Assembly: GCA_030917125.1 (NCBI GenBank)
Contig: JAUPVH010000045.1
Coordinates: 1 to 9,053 of the forward strand
Length of the DNA: 9,053 nucleotides
Direction: 5' to 3'
Source of the DNA: Patescibacteria group bacterium
GTDB lineage: Bacteria > Patescibacteriota > Saccharimonadia > CAILAD01 > GCA-016700035
A program made the translations under genes and the position numbers. The notes beneath the pieces were generated by a model. That model saw only the letters and a program-made list of their open reading frames with translations, did no database searches and was not told the origin of the DNA. Position 1 is the stretch's first letter. Every line of letters begins with the position of its first letter. Shown in pieces: positions 1 to 5,342 of this stretch.

Positions 1-189
1 AGTGGAGCAGGCTATGCTTACGGCTCGGGCCTGATTACGGCGATTATGCAAGGCAAAACTATGCAACAGGCCATGAGTTTTGCTGCCGCCAACGCTACAT
101 CGGTGATTTCCTATCTGGGATCGCGGGTGGGTATCTTATCGAACAGTGATGTAGATATAATGAAGGTAGACATAAGTGTTTTTCATTAA
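1..189 (+). CDS. PfkB-family carbohydrate kinase, C-terminal fragment (5' end outside window)
   Basis: The window opens inside a reading frame that gives 62 residues and ends with TAA at 187-189. It begins SGAGYAYGSG, which aligns with the anion-hole and catalytic GAGD motif of PfkB/ribokinase-family kinases. The helical stretch after it (TMQQAMSFAAANATSVIS) is typical of the C-terminal part of these enzymes and aligns with the same region of the next gene. The family transfers the ATP gamma-phosphate to a sugar or nucleoside hydroxyl, with the Asp of GAGD as base. Here that position is Tyr (codon TAT at 13-15), so the protein may be inactive, regulatory, or affected by a base error. It ends 15 nt before the next kinase, so the two are probably co-transcribed. 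Family assignment is fairly sure; the substrate cannot be told. Confidence 0.8.
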   Translation, partial: SGAGYAYGSGLITAIMQGKTMQQAMSFAAANATSVISYLGSRVGILSNSDVDIMKVDISVFH

Positions 190-190
190 C

Positions 191-195
191 GAGGA
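191..195 (+). promoter_or_regulatory. Shine-Dalgarno of the second PfkB kinase
   Basis: GAGGA lies 9 nt before the ATG at 205. A possible in-frame GTG at 196 directly abuts this motif with no spacing, so the ATG at 205 is the better start. Confidence 0.7.
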
Positions 196-204
196 GTGAA
201 CGAG

Positions 205-1221
205 ATGACCCACAGAATTGATGTGCTTTCAGTAGGAGATATAGTTTCGGATGCTTTTATTCGCCTACTGCCAGCCGAAGCCGAAATAGATAAGGACCCA
301 AAAGATCGCCACCCGCTCTTATGTATGACGTATGGTTCGAAAGTGCCGTTTGAATATGCCATAACCATTCATGGTGTTGGCAACAGCCCAAACGCGGCGG
401 TCAGTTTTGCGCGCCTGGGGCTTAAATCTAGCCTCTACAGCAATATGGGGCATGATGAAATTGGGCAGAAGATGCTCGAAGCCCTCAAGAAAAACAAGGT
501 GCAAACGCAGTACATCGATGTGCATGAAGGCAAGACGAGTAATTTTCATTATGTCTTGTGGTATGACTCCGATCGCACAATTTTGATTAAGCATGAAACG
601 TACGATTACAAATGGCCACATATTCCAGTAGAAGATACCCCAAAGTGGATTTATTTGAGCTCTCTTGGTGAAGCTGGCTGGGGTTTGCACGCTAAAATCG
701 CTGAATACCTCGAAAAGCATTCAGATGTAAAATTGGCCTTCCAGCCGGGTACATTCCAGATGCGCAAAGGTTTTGGTGAACTTAAGCGCCTCATGAAACA
801 CACCGAACTATTTGTGGTGAATAAAGAAGAGGCACAGATGATGACCGGCAAAAAAACGGATGATATTGCTGAGCTGGCGCGCGACATTCACGCCGAAGGT
901 GCAAATATCGTAGCGATTACCGATGGTCCAAATGGTAGTTATGTATCCGATGGGAATGCGGTATGGCAAATGCGTAATTACCCAGACCCTAAGCCGCCGT
1001 TTGAGCGCACTGGTGCCGGAGATGCTTATACGAGTACGTTTGTCGCTGGGCTCATTTATAGCGATGGCGATGTTAAAACCGCTATGCAGTGGGGACCGAT
1101 TAACTCGATGAGCGTAGTGCAGGAAATTGGCGCGCAGGCAGGGCTACTGACTAAAAATAAACTTGAAGCATTCTTGAAAGATGCGCCGAAGGATTACGAA
1201 CCTAAAGAGTATAAAAAATAG
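205..1221 (+). CDS. PfkB-family carbohydrate kinase
   Basis: This 338-residue cytoplasmic kinase is full length for the PfkB/ribokinase family (about 300-350 aa). Visible motifs are an N-terminal substrate-side block, GVGNSPNAAVSFARLG at residues 57-72, matching the family's signature 1 with GVGN in place of the common GG; the VNKEEAQ segment at 205-211, which matches the conserved N-x-x-E motif; ITDGPNGSYVSD near 238-249; and RTGAGDAY at 268-275 with the catalytic Asp273. The family phosphorylates sugars, nucleosides or related alcohols with ATP; the substrate cannot be read from sequence. The ATG at 205 is chosen over GTG at 196 because of the Shine-Dalgarno spacing. It follows a paralogous kinase fragment after 15 nt. 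Its TAG stop overlaps the GTG start of the next gene by one base, so the three genes probably form one transcript. Confidence 0.9.
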   Translation: MTHRIDVLSVGDIVSDAFIRLLPAEAEIDKDPKDRHPLLCMTYGSKVPFEYAITIHGVGNSPNAAVSFARLGLKSSLYSNMGHDEIGQKMLEALKKNKVQTQYIDVHEGKTSNFHYVLWYDSDRTILIKHETYDYKWPHIPVEDTPKWIYLSSLGEAGWGLHAKIAEYLEKHSDVKLAFQPGTFQMRKGFGELKRLMKHTELFVVNKEEAQMMTGKKTDDIAELARDIHAEGANIVAITDGPNGSYVSDGNAVWQMRNYPDPKPPFERTGAGDAYTSTFVAGLIYSDGDVKTAMQWGPINSMSVVQEIGAQAGLLTKNKLEAFLKDAPKDYEPKEYKK

Positions 1222-1511
1222 TGGATGCTCTCAGAACTATTCTTAGTTGGTTGGCGCTTATTATGCTTTGGGCGGCGCCTTTTATAGCGAAAAAACAGGG
1301 TAAGCAACTTTGGCTATCTGGTTTTATTTGGAAATATGCTTTGTACTTTCTTGGTATGATAATCCTTCAGTCTCTGCTTATTTTTACATTTGGTGCAGCT
1401 GTTGGAGTGCTTGGAAGTGATCCGGGCTACGAAGTTTTATATGCTGCTCTCGCGGTATTTGCAGCTGCAGAAATTGCAATTGTCGGCTGGCTCATTTTTC
1501 GTCAGCGGTAG
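1221..1511 (+). CDS. Small three-pass membrane protein, function unknown
   Basis: A 96-residue hydrophobic protein I do not recognise. Three likely membrane segments lie at about residues 5-23, 37-63 and 71-93, separated by a short basic loop (AKKQGKQ, 23-29) and a short acidic/glycine loop (GSDPGY, 65-70). It ends with FRQR, so the C-terminus is probably cytoplasmic. The GTG start at 1221 shares one base with the kinase stop codon (taGTG). There is no clear Shine-Dalgarno, so translation is probably coupled to the upstream gene. A shorter alternative would begin at the ATG at 1263-1265 (residue 15) but would cut into the first membrane segment. The whole-length membrane pattern argues for a real gene; any role is unknown. 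Confidence 0.65.
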   Translation: MDALRTILSWLALIMLWAAPFIAKKQGKQLWLSGFIWKYALYFLGMIILQSLLIFTFGAAVGVLGSDPGYEVLYAALAVFAAAEIAIVGWLIFRQR

Positions 1512-1514
1512 TAT

Positions 1515-1520
1515 TATGAT
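1515..1520 (+). promoter_or_regulatory. Possible -10 element (TATGAT) for the 73-aa gene
   Basis: TATGAT matches the bacterial -10 consensus at 5 of 6 positions and sits 9 nt before the ATG at 1530. No good -35 is visible. The same spacing is seen before the flavoprotein gene at 1781. If used, transcription would start almost at the ATG, giving a leaderless mRNA. Confidence 0.3.
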
Positions 1521-1529
1521 GTTTCGGAT

Positions 1530-1751
1530 ATGAATATAGAAATATCTCCCAAGCTATCACTTATATTCCTGAGCTTTATGCTTGCTCCATTGCTGTTTAC
1601 GGTTACTTTTGGGTTTATTGTTGCTAGTTTCATTTATATGCATAAAGACCCGACAAAGTCATTGCATTTTAAACGTGTCGGGCTAGCATTAGGGCTCGTA
1701 ACTGCCGGGTTATTTATGCTCTCCTTCTTGGGCTTTTTCTTTGCGCTATAA
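1530..1751 (+). CDS. Small two-pass membrane protein, function unknown
   Basis: A 73-residue hydrophobic protein with two likely membrane helices, about residues 9-37 and 48-73, joined by a short polar loop rich in basic residues (MHKDPTKSLHFKR, 37-49). The loop charge suggests it faces the cytoplasm, with both ends outside or within the membrane. No family is recognised. It starts 18 nt after the preceding small membrane protein and lacks a Shine-Dalgarno; a TATGAT hexamer lies 9 nt upstream of the ATG. Two consecutive small membrane proteins could work together, but that is only suggested by adjacency. The continuous hydrophobic pattern makes a chance reading frame less likely. Confidence 0.6.
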   Translation: MNIEISPKLSLIFLSFMLAPLLFTVTFGFIVASFIYMHKDPTKSLHFKRVGLALGLVTAGLFMLSFLGFFFAL

Positions 1752-1771
1752 CATAAGACTAGTGCTATAAT
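1741..1771 (+). promoter_or_regulatory. Extended -10 promoter of the flavoprotein reductase gene
   Basis: A perfect TATAAT lies at 1766-1771 and is preceded by TGC (1763-1765), giving the extended -10 form TGnTATAAT. A weak -35 candidate, TTGCGC, lies at 1741-1746 with a 19-bp spacer. The expected start site, about 7 nt after the -10, is near 1778, only a few bases before the ATG at 1781. No Shine-Dalgarno precedes that ATG, so the transcript is probably leaderless. A 6-bp inverted repeat (CATAAG 1752-1757, CTTATG 1773-1778) flanks the -10 box. Confidence 0.6.
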
Positions 1772-1780
1772 GCTTATGAT

Positions 1781-2803
1781 ATGAGTGGAGTAGCAACTTC
1801 TTTAGGTTCGGCAGTGACTGCAACAGGACTTCCGCAAACTCAAGCTCCTAGCGGAGATGTAGCCAGTGGTAGCCTGTATGATGTTGCCATTGTTGGTGGT
1901 GGTCCGGCCGGTATGACTGCGGCAATTTACTGTGCGCGTAAAAAGCTTAAAGTCATTATGCTTACCAAAGATTTAGGTGGTCAGGCGGCCTGGAGTTCGG
2001 ACGTTGAAAATTATTTAGGCTTCTCGATGATAACCGGCGCAGACCTCACGAAGCACTTTCAAGATCATGTGCAAGAATTTTCTGACGAAATTACTTTGAA
2101 GTTTGTGACGCAGGGAGTTTCATCAGTTGAGAAAGTGAGTGGTGGTTTTAAGATTAAAACTGGCGACGGTGGTGAGGAAACGGCTCGAGCGGTTATTTTG
2201 GCGAGTGGTAAGCAGCCGCGTAAGCTCGGAATTGATGGTGAAGATGAGTTTTTAAATAAGGGCGTAACGTATTGCGCGTGGTGTGATGGGCCGCTGTTTA
2301 AGGGGAAGTCGGTAGCAATTATCGGCGGCGGTAATTCGGCTTTGGATGCAGCCTTGGCAGTTCAGAAGCTCGCCAAAGAAATCACGATTGTAAATATCAC
2401 CGGTGAACTTATGGGCGATGAGGTGATGATCGAAAAAGTTGTAGCCGCGCCAAATATTCGAGTTCTCAACAATACTCAAGCCTTGGCGATAGCAGGTGAT
2501 AAGGTTGTGCGGCAGATTAGCCTGCGCGATTCAGCTTCTGGGCTAGATAAAGAGCTGGCGGTTGATGGTGTGTTCATCGAAATTGGATCTATTCCAGCAA
2601 CCGACTCCGTAAAAGGTTTTGTGGAGCTCAATAAGGAAGGTGAGATTGTTATCGATCGTAAAAATATGACATCGCAGTCCGGGGTTTTTGCGGCTGGGGA
2701 TGCTACAGACGTATACGAAAAGCAAATCATCATTGCAGCGGGCGAGGGAGCGAAAGCGGCGATAGGGTGTGCGCAATGGTTGGCCACACAGCCGCAAGCT
2801 TAG
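1781..2803 (+). CDS. trxB: Thioredoxin reductase-like flavoprotein (AhpF C-terminal type)
   Basis: A 340-residue cytoplasmic FAD/NAD(P)H disulfide reductase. Motifs in order are the FAD-binding GGGPAG (39-44), the redox-active CAWC followed by DGPLFKGK (165-176), the second nucleotide-binding GGGNSA (182-187) and the C-terminal FAD motif GVFAAGDATD (301-310). The stretches GVTYCxxCDGPLFKGK, GGGNS and KQIIIAAGEGAKA resemble the C-terminal reductase half of AhpF more than classical TrxB. The HRRxxxR motif that reads the NADPH 2'-phosphate is absent: the region reads ITIVNITGELMGDE (201-214). This suggests NADH use, an inference. The AhpF N-terminal thioredoxin-like domains are missing; a separate glutaredoxin gene follows. 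About 32 extra low-complexity residues precede the first FAD strand. The start is set by the ATG next to an extended -10 promoter. Confidence 0.9.
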   Translation: MSGVATSLGSAVTATGLPQTQAPSGDVASGSLYDVAIVGGGPAGMTAAIYCARKKLKVIMLTKDLGGQAAWSSDVENYLGFSMITGADLTKHFQDHVQEFSDEITLKFVTQGVSSVEKVSGGFKIKTGDGGEETARAVILASGKQPRKLGIDGEDEFLNKGVTYCAWCDGPLFKGKSVAIIGGGNSALDAALAVQKLAKEITIVNITGELMGDEVMIEKVVAAPNIRVLNNTQALAIAGDKVVRQISLRDSASGLDKELAVDGVFIEIGSIPATDSVKGFVELNKEGEIVIDRKNMTSQSGVFAAGDATDVYEKQIIIAAGEGAKAAIGCAQWLATQPQA

Positions 2804-2825
2804 TGTAAAAATCCAGTGGATATAG

Positions 2826-2831
2826 TATACT
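2826..2831 (+). promoter_or_regulatory. Possible -10 element (TATACT) before the glutaredoxin gene
   Basis: TATACT matches the -10 consensus at 5 of 6 positions and lies 27 nt before the ATG at 2859, leaving room for a 5' leader that contains the Shine-Dalgarno. No convincing -35 is visible, so this may be a weak internal promoter, or the gene may rely on read-through from the reductase. Confidence 0.35.
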
Positions 2832-2845
2832 TGTTAAGTATTTTA

Positions 2846-2850
2846 GGGAG
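2846..2850 (+). promoter_or_regulatory. Shine-Dalgarno of the glutaredoxin gene
   Basis: GGGAG, part of AGGGAG, lies 8 nt before the ATG at 2859. This contrasts with the neighbouring genes starting at 1781 and 3194, which have none. Confidence 0.6.
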
Positions 2851-2858
2851 AACTCTAT

Positions 2859-3113
2859 ATGGCAGACGATAAGAAGAACGAAAAAGTAATTGTATATACC
2901 ACACCAACTTGTGTGTTTTGTAAGCATGTAAAAGCGTATTTAGATGAAAAAGACATTGCTTTTGAAGAAGTGAATGTGTTGGCTGATCCAGCAAAGGCTC
3001 AAGAGATGATTGATAAATCTCAGCAAATGGGTGTGCCAGTTACGGATATTCACGGCAAGATTATTGTTGGCTTTGATAAGCCCAAGCTCGATGCGGCAGT
3101 CGCCACACTGTAG
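2859..3113 (+). CDS. Glutaredoxin-like protein, YruB type
   Basis: An 84-residue thioredoxin-fold protein, the usual size for small glutaredoxins. The N-terminal strand (VIVYTTPT) leads into the active-site CVFC (Cys18, Cys21). The cis-proline loop is MGVPV (Pro60), and the following strand reads GKIIVGFD, a combination typical of the YruB-like glutaredoxin family. Such proteins carry electrons by dithiol-disulfide exchange in the cytoplasm. It lies 55 nt after the AhpF-like flavoprotein and is followed directly by a strong terminator, so the two probably form a functional pair in which the flavoprotein reduces this protein using NAD(P)H. The final acceptor, such as a peroxiredoxin or ribonucleotide reductase, is not in the window. 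It has a good Shine-Dalgarno. Confidence 0.9.
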   Translation: MADDKKNEKVIVYTTPTCVFCKHVKAYLDEKDIAFEEVNVLADPAKAQEMIDKSQQMGVPVTDIHGKIIVGFDKPKLDAAVATL

Positions 3114-3126
3114 TTACTTACATTGT

Positions 3127-3168
3127 AAAAATAAAGCCCGCTTTCAGGTAGCGGGCTTTATTTTTTTT
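3127..3168 (+). terminator. Rho-independent terminator after the redox pair
   Basis: A perfect 11-bp stem is formed by ATAAAGCCCGC (3131-3141) and GCGGGCTTTAT (3151-3161) around a 9-nt loop. It can extend by A-T pairs into the flanking A and T runs and ends in a run of T (3161-3168). It follows the glutaredoxin stop by about 13 nt and separates the redox pair from the Lnt-like gene. Confidence 0.92.
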
Positions 3169-3179
3169 CGTTCTGATAG

Positions 3180-3185
3180 CATAAT
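3180..3185 (+). promoter_or_regulatory. Possible -10 element (CATAAT) of the Lnt-like gene
   Basis: CATAAT matches the -10 consensus at 5 of 6 positions and lies 8 nt before the ATG at 3194. A promoter is needed here because a strong terminator lies just upstream. No Shine-Dalgarno precedes the ATG, so a leaderless mRNA is likely. No clear -35 is seen. Confidence 0.45.
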
Positions 3186-3193
3186 CGCTTTAG

Positions 3194-4660
3194 ATGAAAA
3201 AACATAAGCGAAATAAAAAACAATTGCATCGCTGGCGAGAGTTCTTTCGCCGCCATCCGTACTGGTCGGCCTTTACCCTTGGCTGTGTATATTTTGGCTT
3301 AGTAATCTCTTGGATGTTTACTATCAAAACTGCCGAGATTGCGCAAGGTTTTGCAGTAAAGCTCGTGGCCTTTTCAGCAGGGCTTATTATGACCACAAGC
3401 TTCGCGCTTGGTTTTGTGTTCTTTCTTTGGCTGTACCGATTATTTAAACTCAAGCTCACTGAAAAACGGGCGCTCATACTCGTTCCAGTGATTTGGCTTG
3501 TCAGTGAATACGTACGAGCAATTATTTTCTCCATTTCCAGTATGGGTCCCGGCGGTCGATTGGGTCCATATTGGACGTTTGGCAATTTTGGATATTATCT
3601 AGCAGAAACTCCGCTAGCCTTTATTGCGCGCTTTGGTGGATTATACCTCTTAAGCGGGATAGTCGCCCTGCTGGTAGTTGCTGGCTATCAATCGTATAAA
3701 AAACGATCCGCATTGCCGATTATCCCGATAGTTATGGCATTGGCTATTGTTTCGTGGTTGGGCTATACGCTGTATGCTCGCGCAAGTGGTCCGCAACGGG
3801 TGGTAGGAGCCGTGAGGTACGCGTATAAAGAACAGCCGACAATGTTTGCCAAAGAATCACATGGTTTGCTTGATGGTTTTACCGATAAAACACTCGATGT
3901 TTTAGTGCTGCCAGAATATTCGCATTATTTTGAAGATGATATTGAAGCTGACAAAGCAGTAATAGGTCGAGTCATGAAGAAGTCAGAGGGGCTGATTATC
4001 CATAGCGCCCGCGAGAATAACGCTGGCTTGGGGCACAACATGCTGACGTTTCAGGCTTCTGATGGTGGGATTTTAAATCAACAGCAAAAGTGGTTTGTGG
4101 TGCCAGCTGGAGAATTTGTGCCATATATTTATCAGGTCATTTTGGCTTATGCTGGTCAGGAAAGATTACTTTTGGACTTCAATAACCAAAAAAGTATTAA
4201 TCGTGGTGAAGAAATTGAGAAGCCATATGTTTTTGATGGCGTAAGCTACGGCGCGCATGCCTGCTCGGGGGTGATTGCACCGGATTTCTATAATCAGCTC
4301 GCTCAAGCTGATGCTAATATCTTCACGAACTCTGCCGCTCTCGACACCATGGGGATTTCACCGCTCTTTCATGTAGAAAGTCAGAATATGAATAAGCTCT
4401 CGGCGATTGCTCACGCGCGACCATTCGTGCAGGGCGCAAAAGGGGGTCCTGCCTACATCATCGATAAAGATGGCCGGGTGCTGGTAAAGAATGACTCTAA
4501 GTCTGGTGGAGTTGTGGTGGCGAGTGTGCAAACGAACTCTACAAAAACACTCTATACCTATTTAGGCGAGTGGGTTGTGTATCTATCGGTGGCTGGGCTT
4601 GTCGGATACTTTGTTTATACGAAGAAAAAAGATCGCAGTAAATCAAAACATAAAAAGTAA
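3194..4660 (+). CDS. lnt: Apolipoprotein N-acyltransferase (Lnt)-like membrane protein
   Basis: This 488-residue protein is close to the usual Lnt length of about 510. After a basic N-terminus, hydrophobic segments lie near residues 23-43, 52-84, 92-113, 137-166 and 172-194; a soluble nitrilase-like domain follows (about 200-445), then a C-terminal membrane helix (458-476) and a basic tail. P98-x-x-W101-x-x-x-E105-x-x-R108 matches the family's membrane motif. The nitrilase-type triad is visible as Glu241 in LPEYS, Lys299 in QQKWFVVPAGEFVP, which also holds the second conserved glutamate (Glu307), and Cys357 in GAHACSG. Lnt moves an acyl chain from phospholipid to the N-terminal cysteine of diacylglyceryl lipoproteins outside the membrane. 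An odd point is CSG after the nucleophile instead of the common CYE. It follows a terminator and precedes the exported-protein array by 18 nt. A variant acyltransferase or amidase role is possible. Confidence 0.8.
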   Translation: MKKHKRNKKQLHRWREFFRRHPYWSAFTLGCVYFGLVISWMFTIKTAEIAQGFAVKLVAFSAGLIMTTSFALGFVFFLWLYRLFKLKLTEKRALILVPVIWLVSEYVRAIIFSISSMGPGGRLGPYWTFGNFGYYLAETPLAFIARFGGLYLLSGIVALLVVAGYQSYKKRSALPIIPIVMALAIVSWLGYTLYARASGPQRVVGAVRYAYKEQPTMFAKESHGLLDGFTDKTLDVLVLPEYSHYFEDDIEADKAVIGRVMKKSEGLIIHSARENNAGLGHNMLTFQASDGGILNQQQKWFVVPAGEFVPYIYQVILAYAGQERLLLDFNNQKSINRGEEIEKPYVFDGVSYGAHACSGVIAPDFYNQLAQADANIFTNSAALDTMGISPLFHVESQNMNKLSAIAHARPFVQGAKGGPAYIIDKDGRVLVKNDSKSGGVVVASVQTNSTKTLYTYLGEWVVYLSVAGLVGYFVYTKKKDRSKSKHKK

Positions 4661-4663
4661 TCT

Positions 4664-4668
4664 AGAGG
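4664..4668 (+). promoter_or_regulatory. Shine-Dalgarno of the first array gene
   Basis: AGAGG lies 10 nt before the ATG at 4679, within the 18-nt gap after the Lnt-like gene. This supports translation from a shared transcript. Confidence 0.5.
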
Positions 4669-4678
4669 TTCTATAAAA

Positions 4679-5257
4679 ATGCCTACAAACTCGTCACGCA
4701 AAAAAGCAGTAAAGTCTTCAAAAAACATACGTATTTTAACCAGACGAGCTTCGTTTAATTGGAAATTTGCTATCTTTGCAGTTGTGCTAGTGGTGTTGAT
4801 AGTTGGCTATGTCTTGATTCGTTTTAGCAGTGCAGCGGCCTATACCTGGACGCCAACTACGATGAAGGTAGAATACGGAGAGCTCACCACAAAAAATAGT
4901 CGTCAAGCCATTGTAAGCCTGAAGGGTGGCGGAGGCGAGCAACGCATTTCGGTATTTGCGTATTCAAGCGTACCGGGCGCAGATACGTATTGTTTTGATG
5001 GTCGCGCTACAGGGGATGTTTCATCTTGGTTAATTCAAGCAAACCTCGAGGGGAATAGTCGTCCAATTGCGATAGTAGCTGGCTCTCAGACCGGCCCAAT
5101 TGTTGCTGGTGATTTTACGCGCTGTTTATATATGGAGGGTAATATCACGGGCATTCCGCGTAAGATCAACTTTATTGCTAAAGCTCCTGGCGATAAGCCA
5201 ATATTTGTTTATTCAATGTATCGCATTGGTGCAGATGGACCAGCAATTAAGCGATAA
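4679..5257 (+). CDS. Exported protein, array member 1 (two-Cys ectodomain, no wall-binding domain)
   Basis: A 192-residue protein with a Lys/Arg-rich N-terminus (1-25), FNWK at 26-29, one membrane segment (about 29-47), RFSSA at 48-52 and an extracytoplasmic domain of about 135 residues. It is the most divergent member of the five-gene family in its export module. Its ectodomain aligns with member 3: GADTYCFDGRATGD (100-113) and GNITGIPRKINF (154-165) have close counterparts there, and Cys105 and Cys149 match the conserved pair. The segment after the membrane could be a signal peptidase I site (S-x-A) or the protein may stay anchored as a type II membrane protein; the long basic tail makes this undecided. 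No peptidoglycan-binding domain is present. It is 18 nt after the Lnt-like gene and has no lipobox, so it is not an evident Lnt substrate. Function unknown. Confidence 0.82.
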   Translation: MPTNSSRKKAVKSSKNIRILTRRASFNWKFAIFAVVLVVLIVGYVLIRFSSAAAYTWTPTTMKVEYGELTTKNSRQAIVSLKGGGGEQRISVFAYSSVPGADTYCFDGRATGDVSSWLIQANLEGNSRPIAIVAGSQTGPIVAGDFTRCLYMEGNITGIPRKINFIAKAPGDKPIFVYSMYRIGADGPAIKR

Positions 5258-5271
5258 AAGTCCAAAAAAGT

Positions 5272-5300
5272 TTGACATTGCATGTAGTCTCAGCTAAATT
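5272..5300 (+). promoter_or_regulatory. Sigma-70-type promoter within the array
   Basis: A perfect -35 TTGACA (5272-5277) and a -10 candidate TAAATT (5295-5300, 4 of 6) are separated by exactly 17 bp in the 85-nt gap before the second array gene. The start site would fall near 5307, giving a leader of about 36 nt that holds the Shine-Dalgarno AGGA (5331-5334, 8 nt before the ATG). Array members 2 onward can therefore be transcribed independently of the Lnt-like gene. Confidence 0.65.
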
Positions 5301-5342
5301 TAAGCATAAGTATTATCAATAAAAATAAATAGGAAAAATCAG

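Noticed and set aside
196..204. GTG at 196 as start of the second PfkB kinase, three codons upstream
   Set aside because: The Shine-Dalgarno GAGGA (191-195) would directly touch it; the ATG at 205 has normal spacing.
319..720. Long open frame on the minus strand inside the kinase gene
   Set aside because: It lies wholly within a well-supported gene, shows no family motif and has no initiation signals; likewise the minus-strand frame at 3190-3585 inside the Lnt-like gene.
5258..5342. Terminator or small RNA in the gap between array members 1 and 2
   Set aside because: No GC-rich hairpin with a T run is visible; the gap is explained by a promoter, leader and Shine-Dalgarno.
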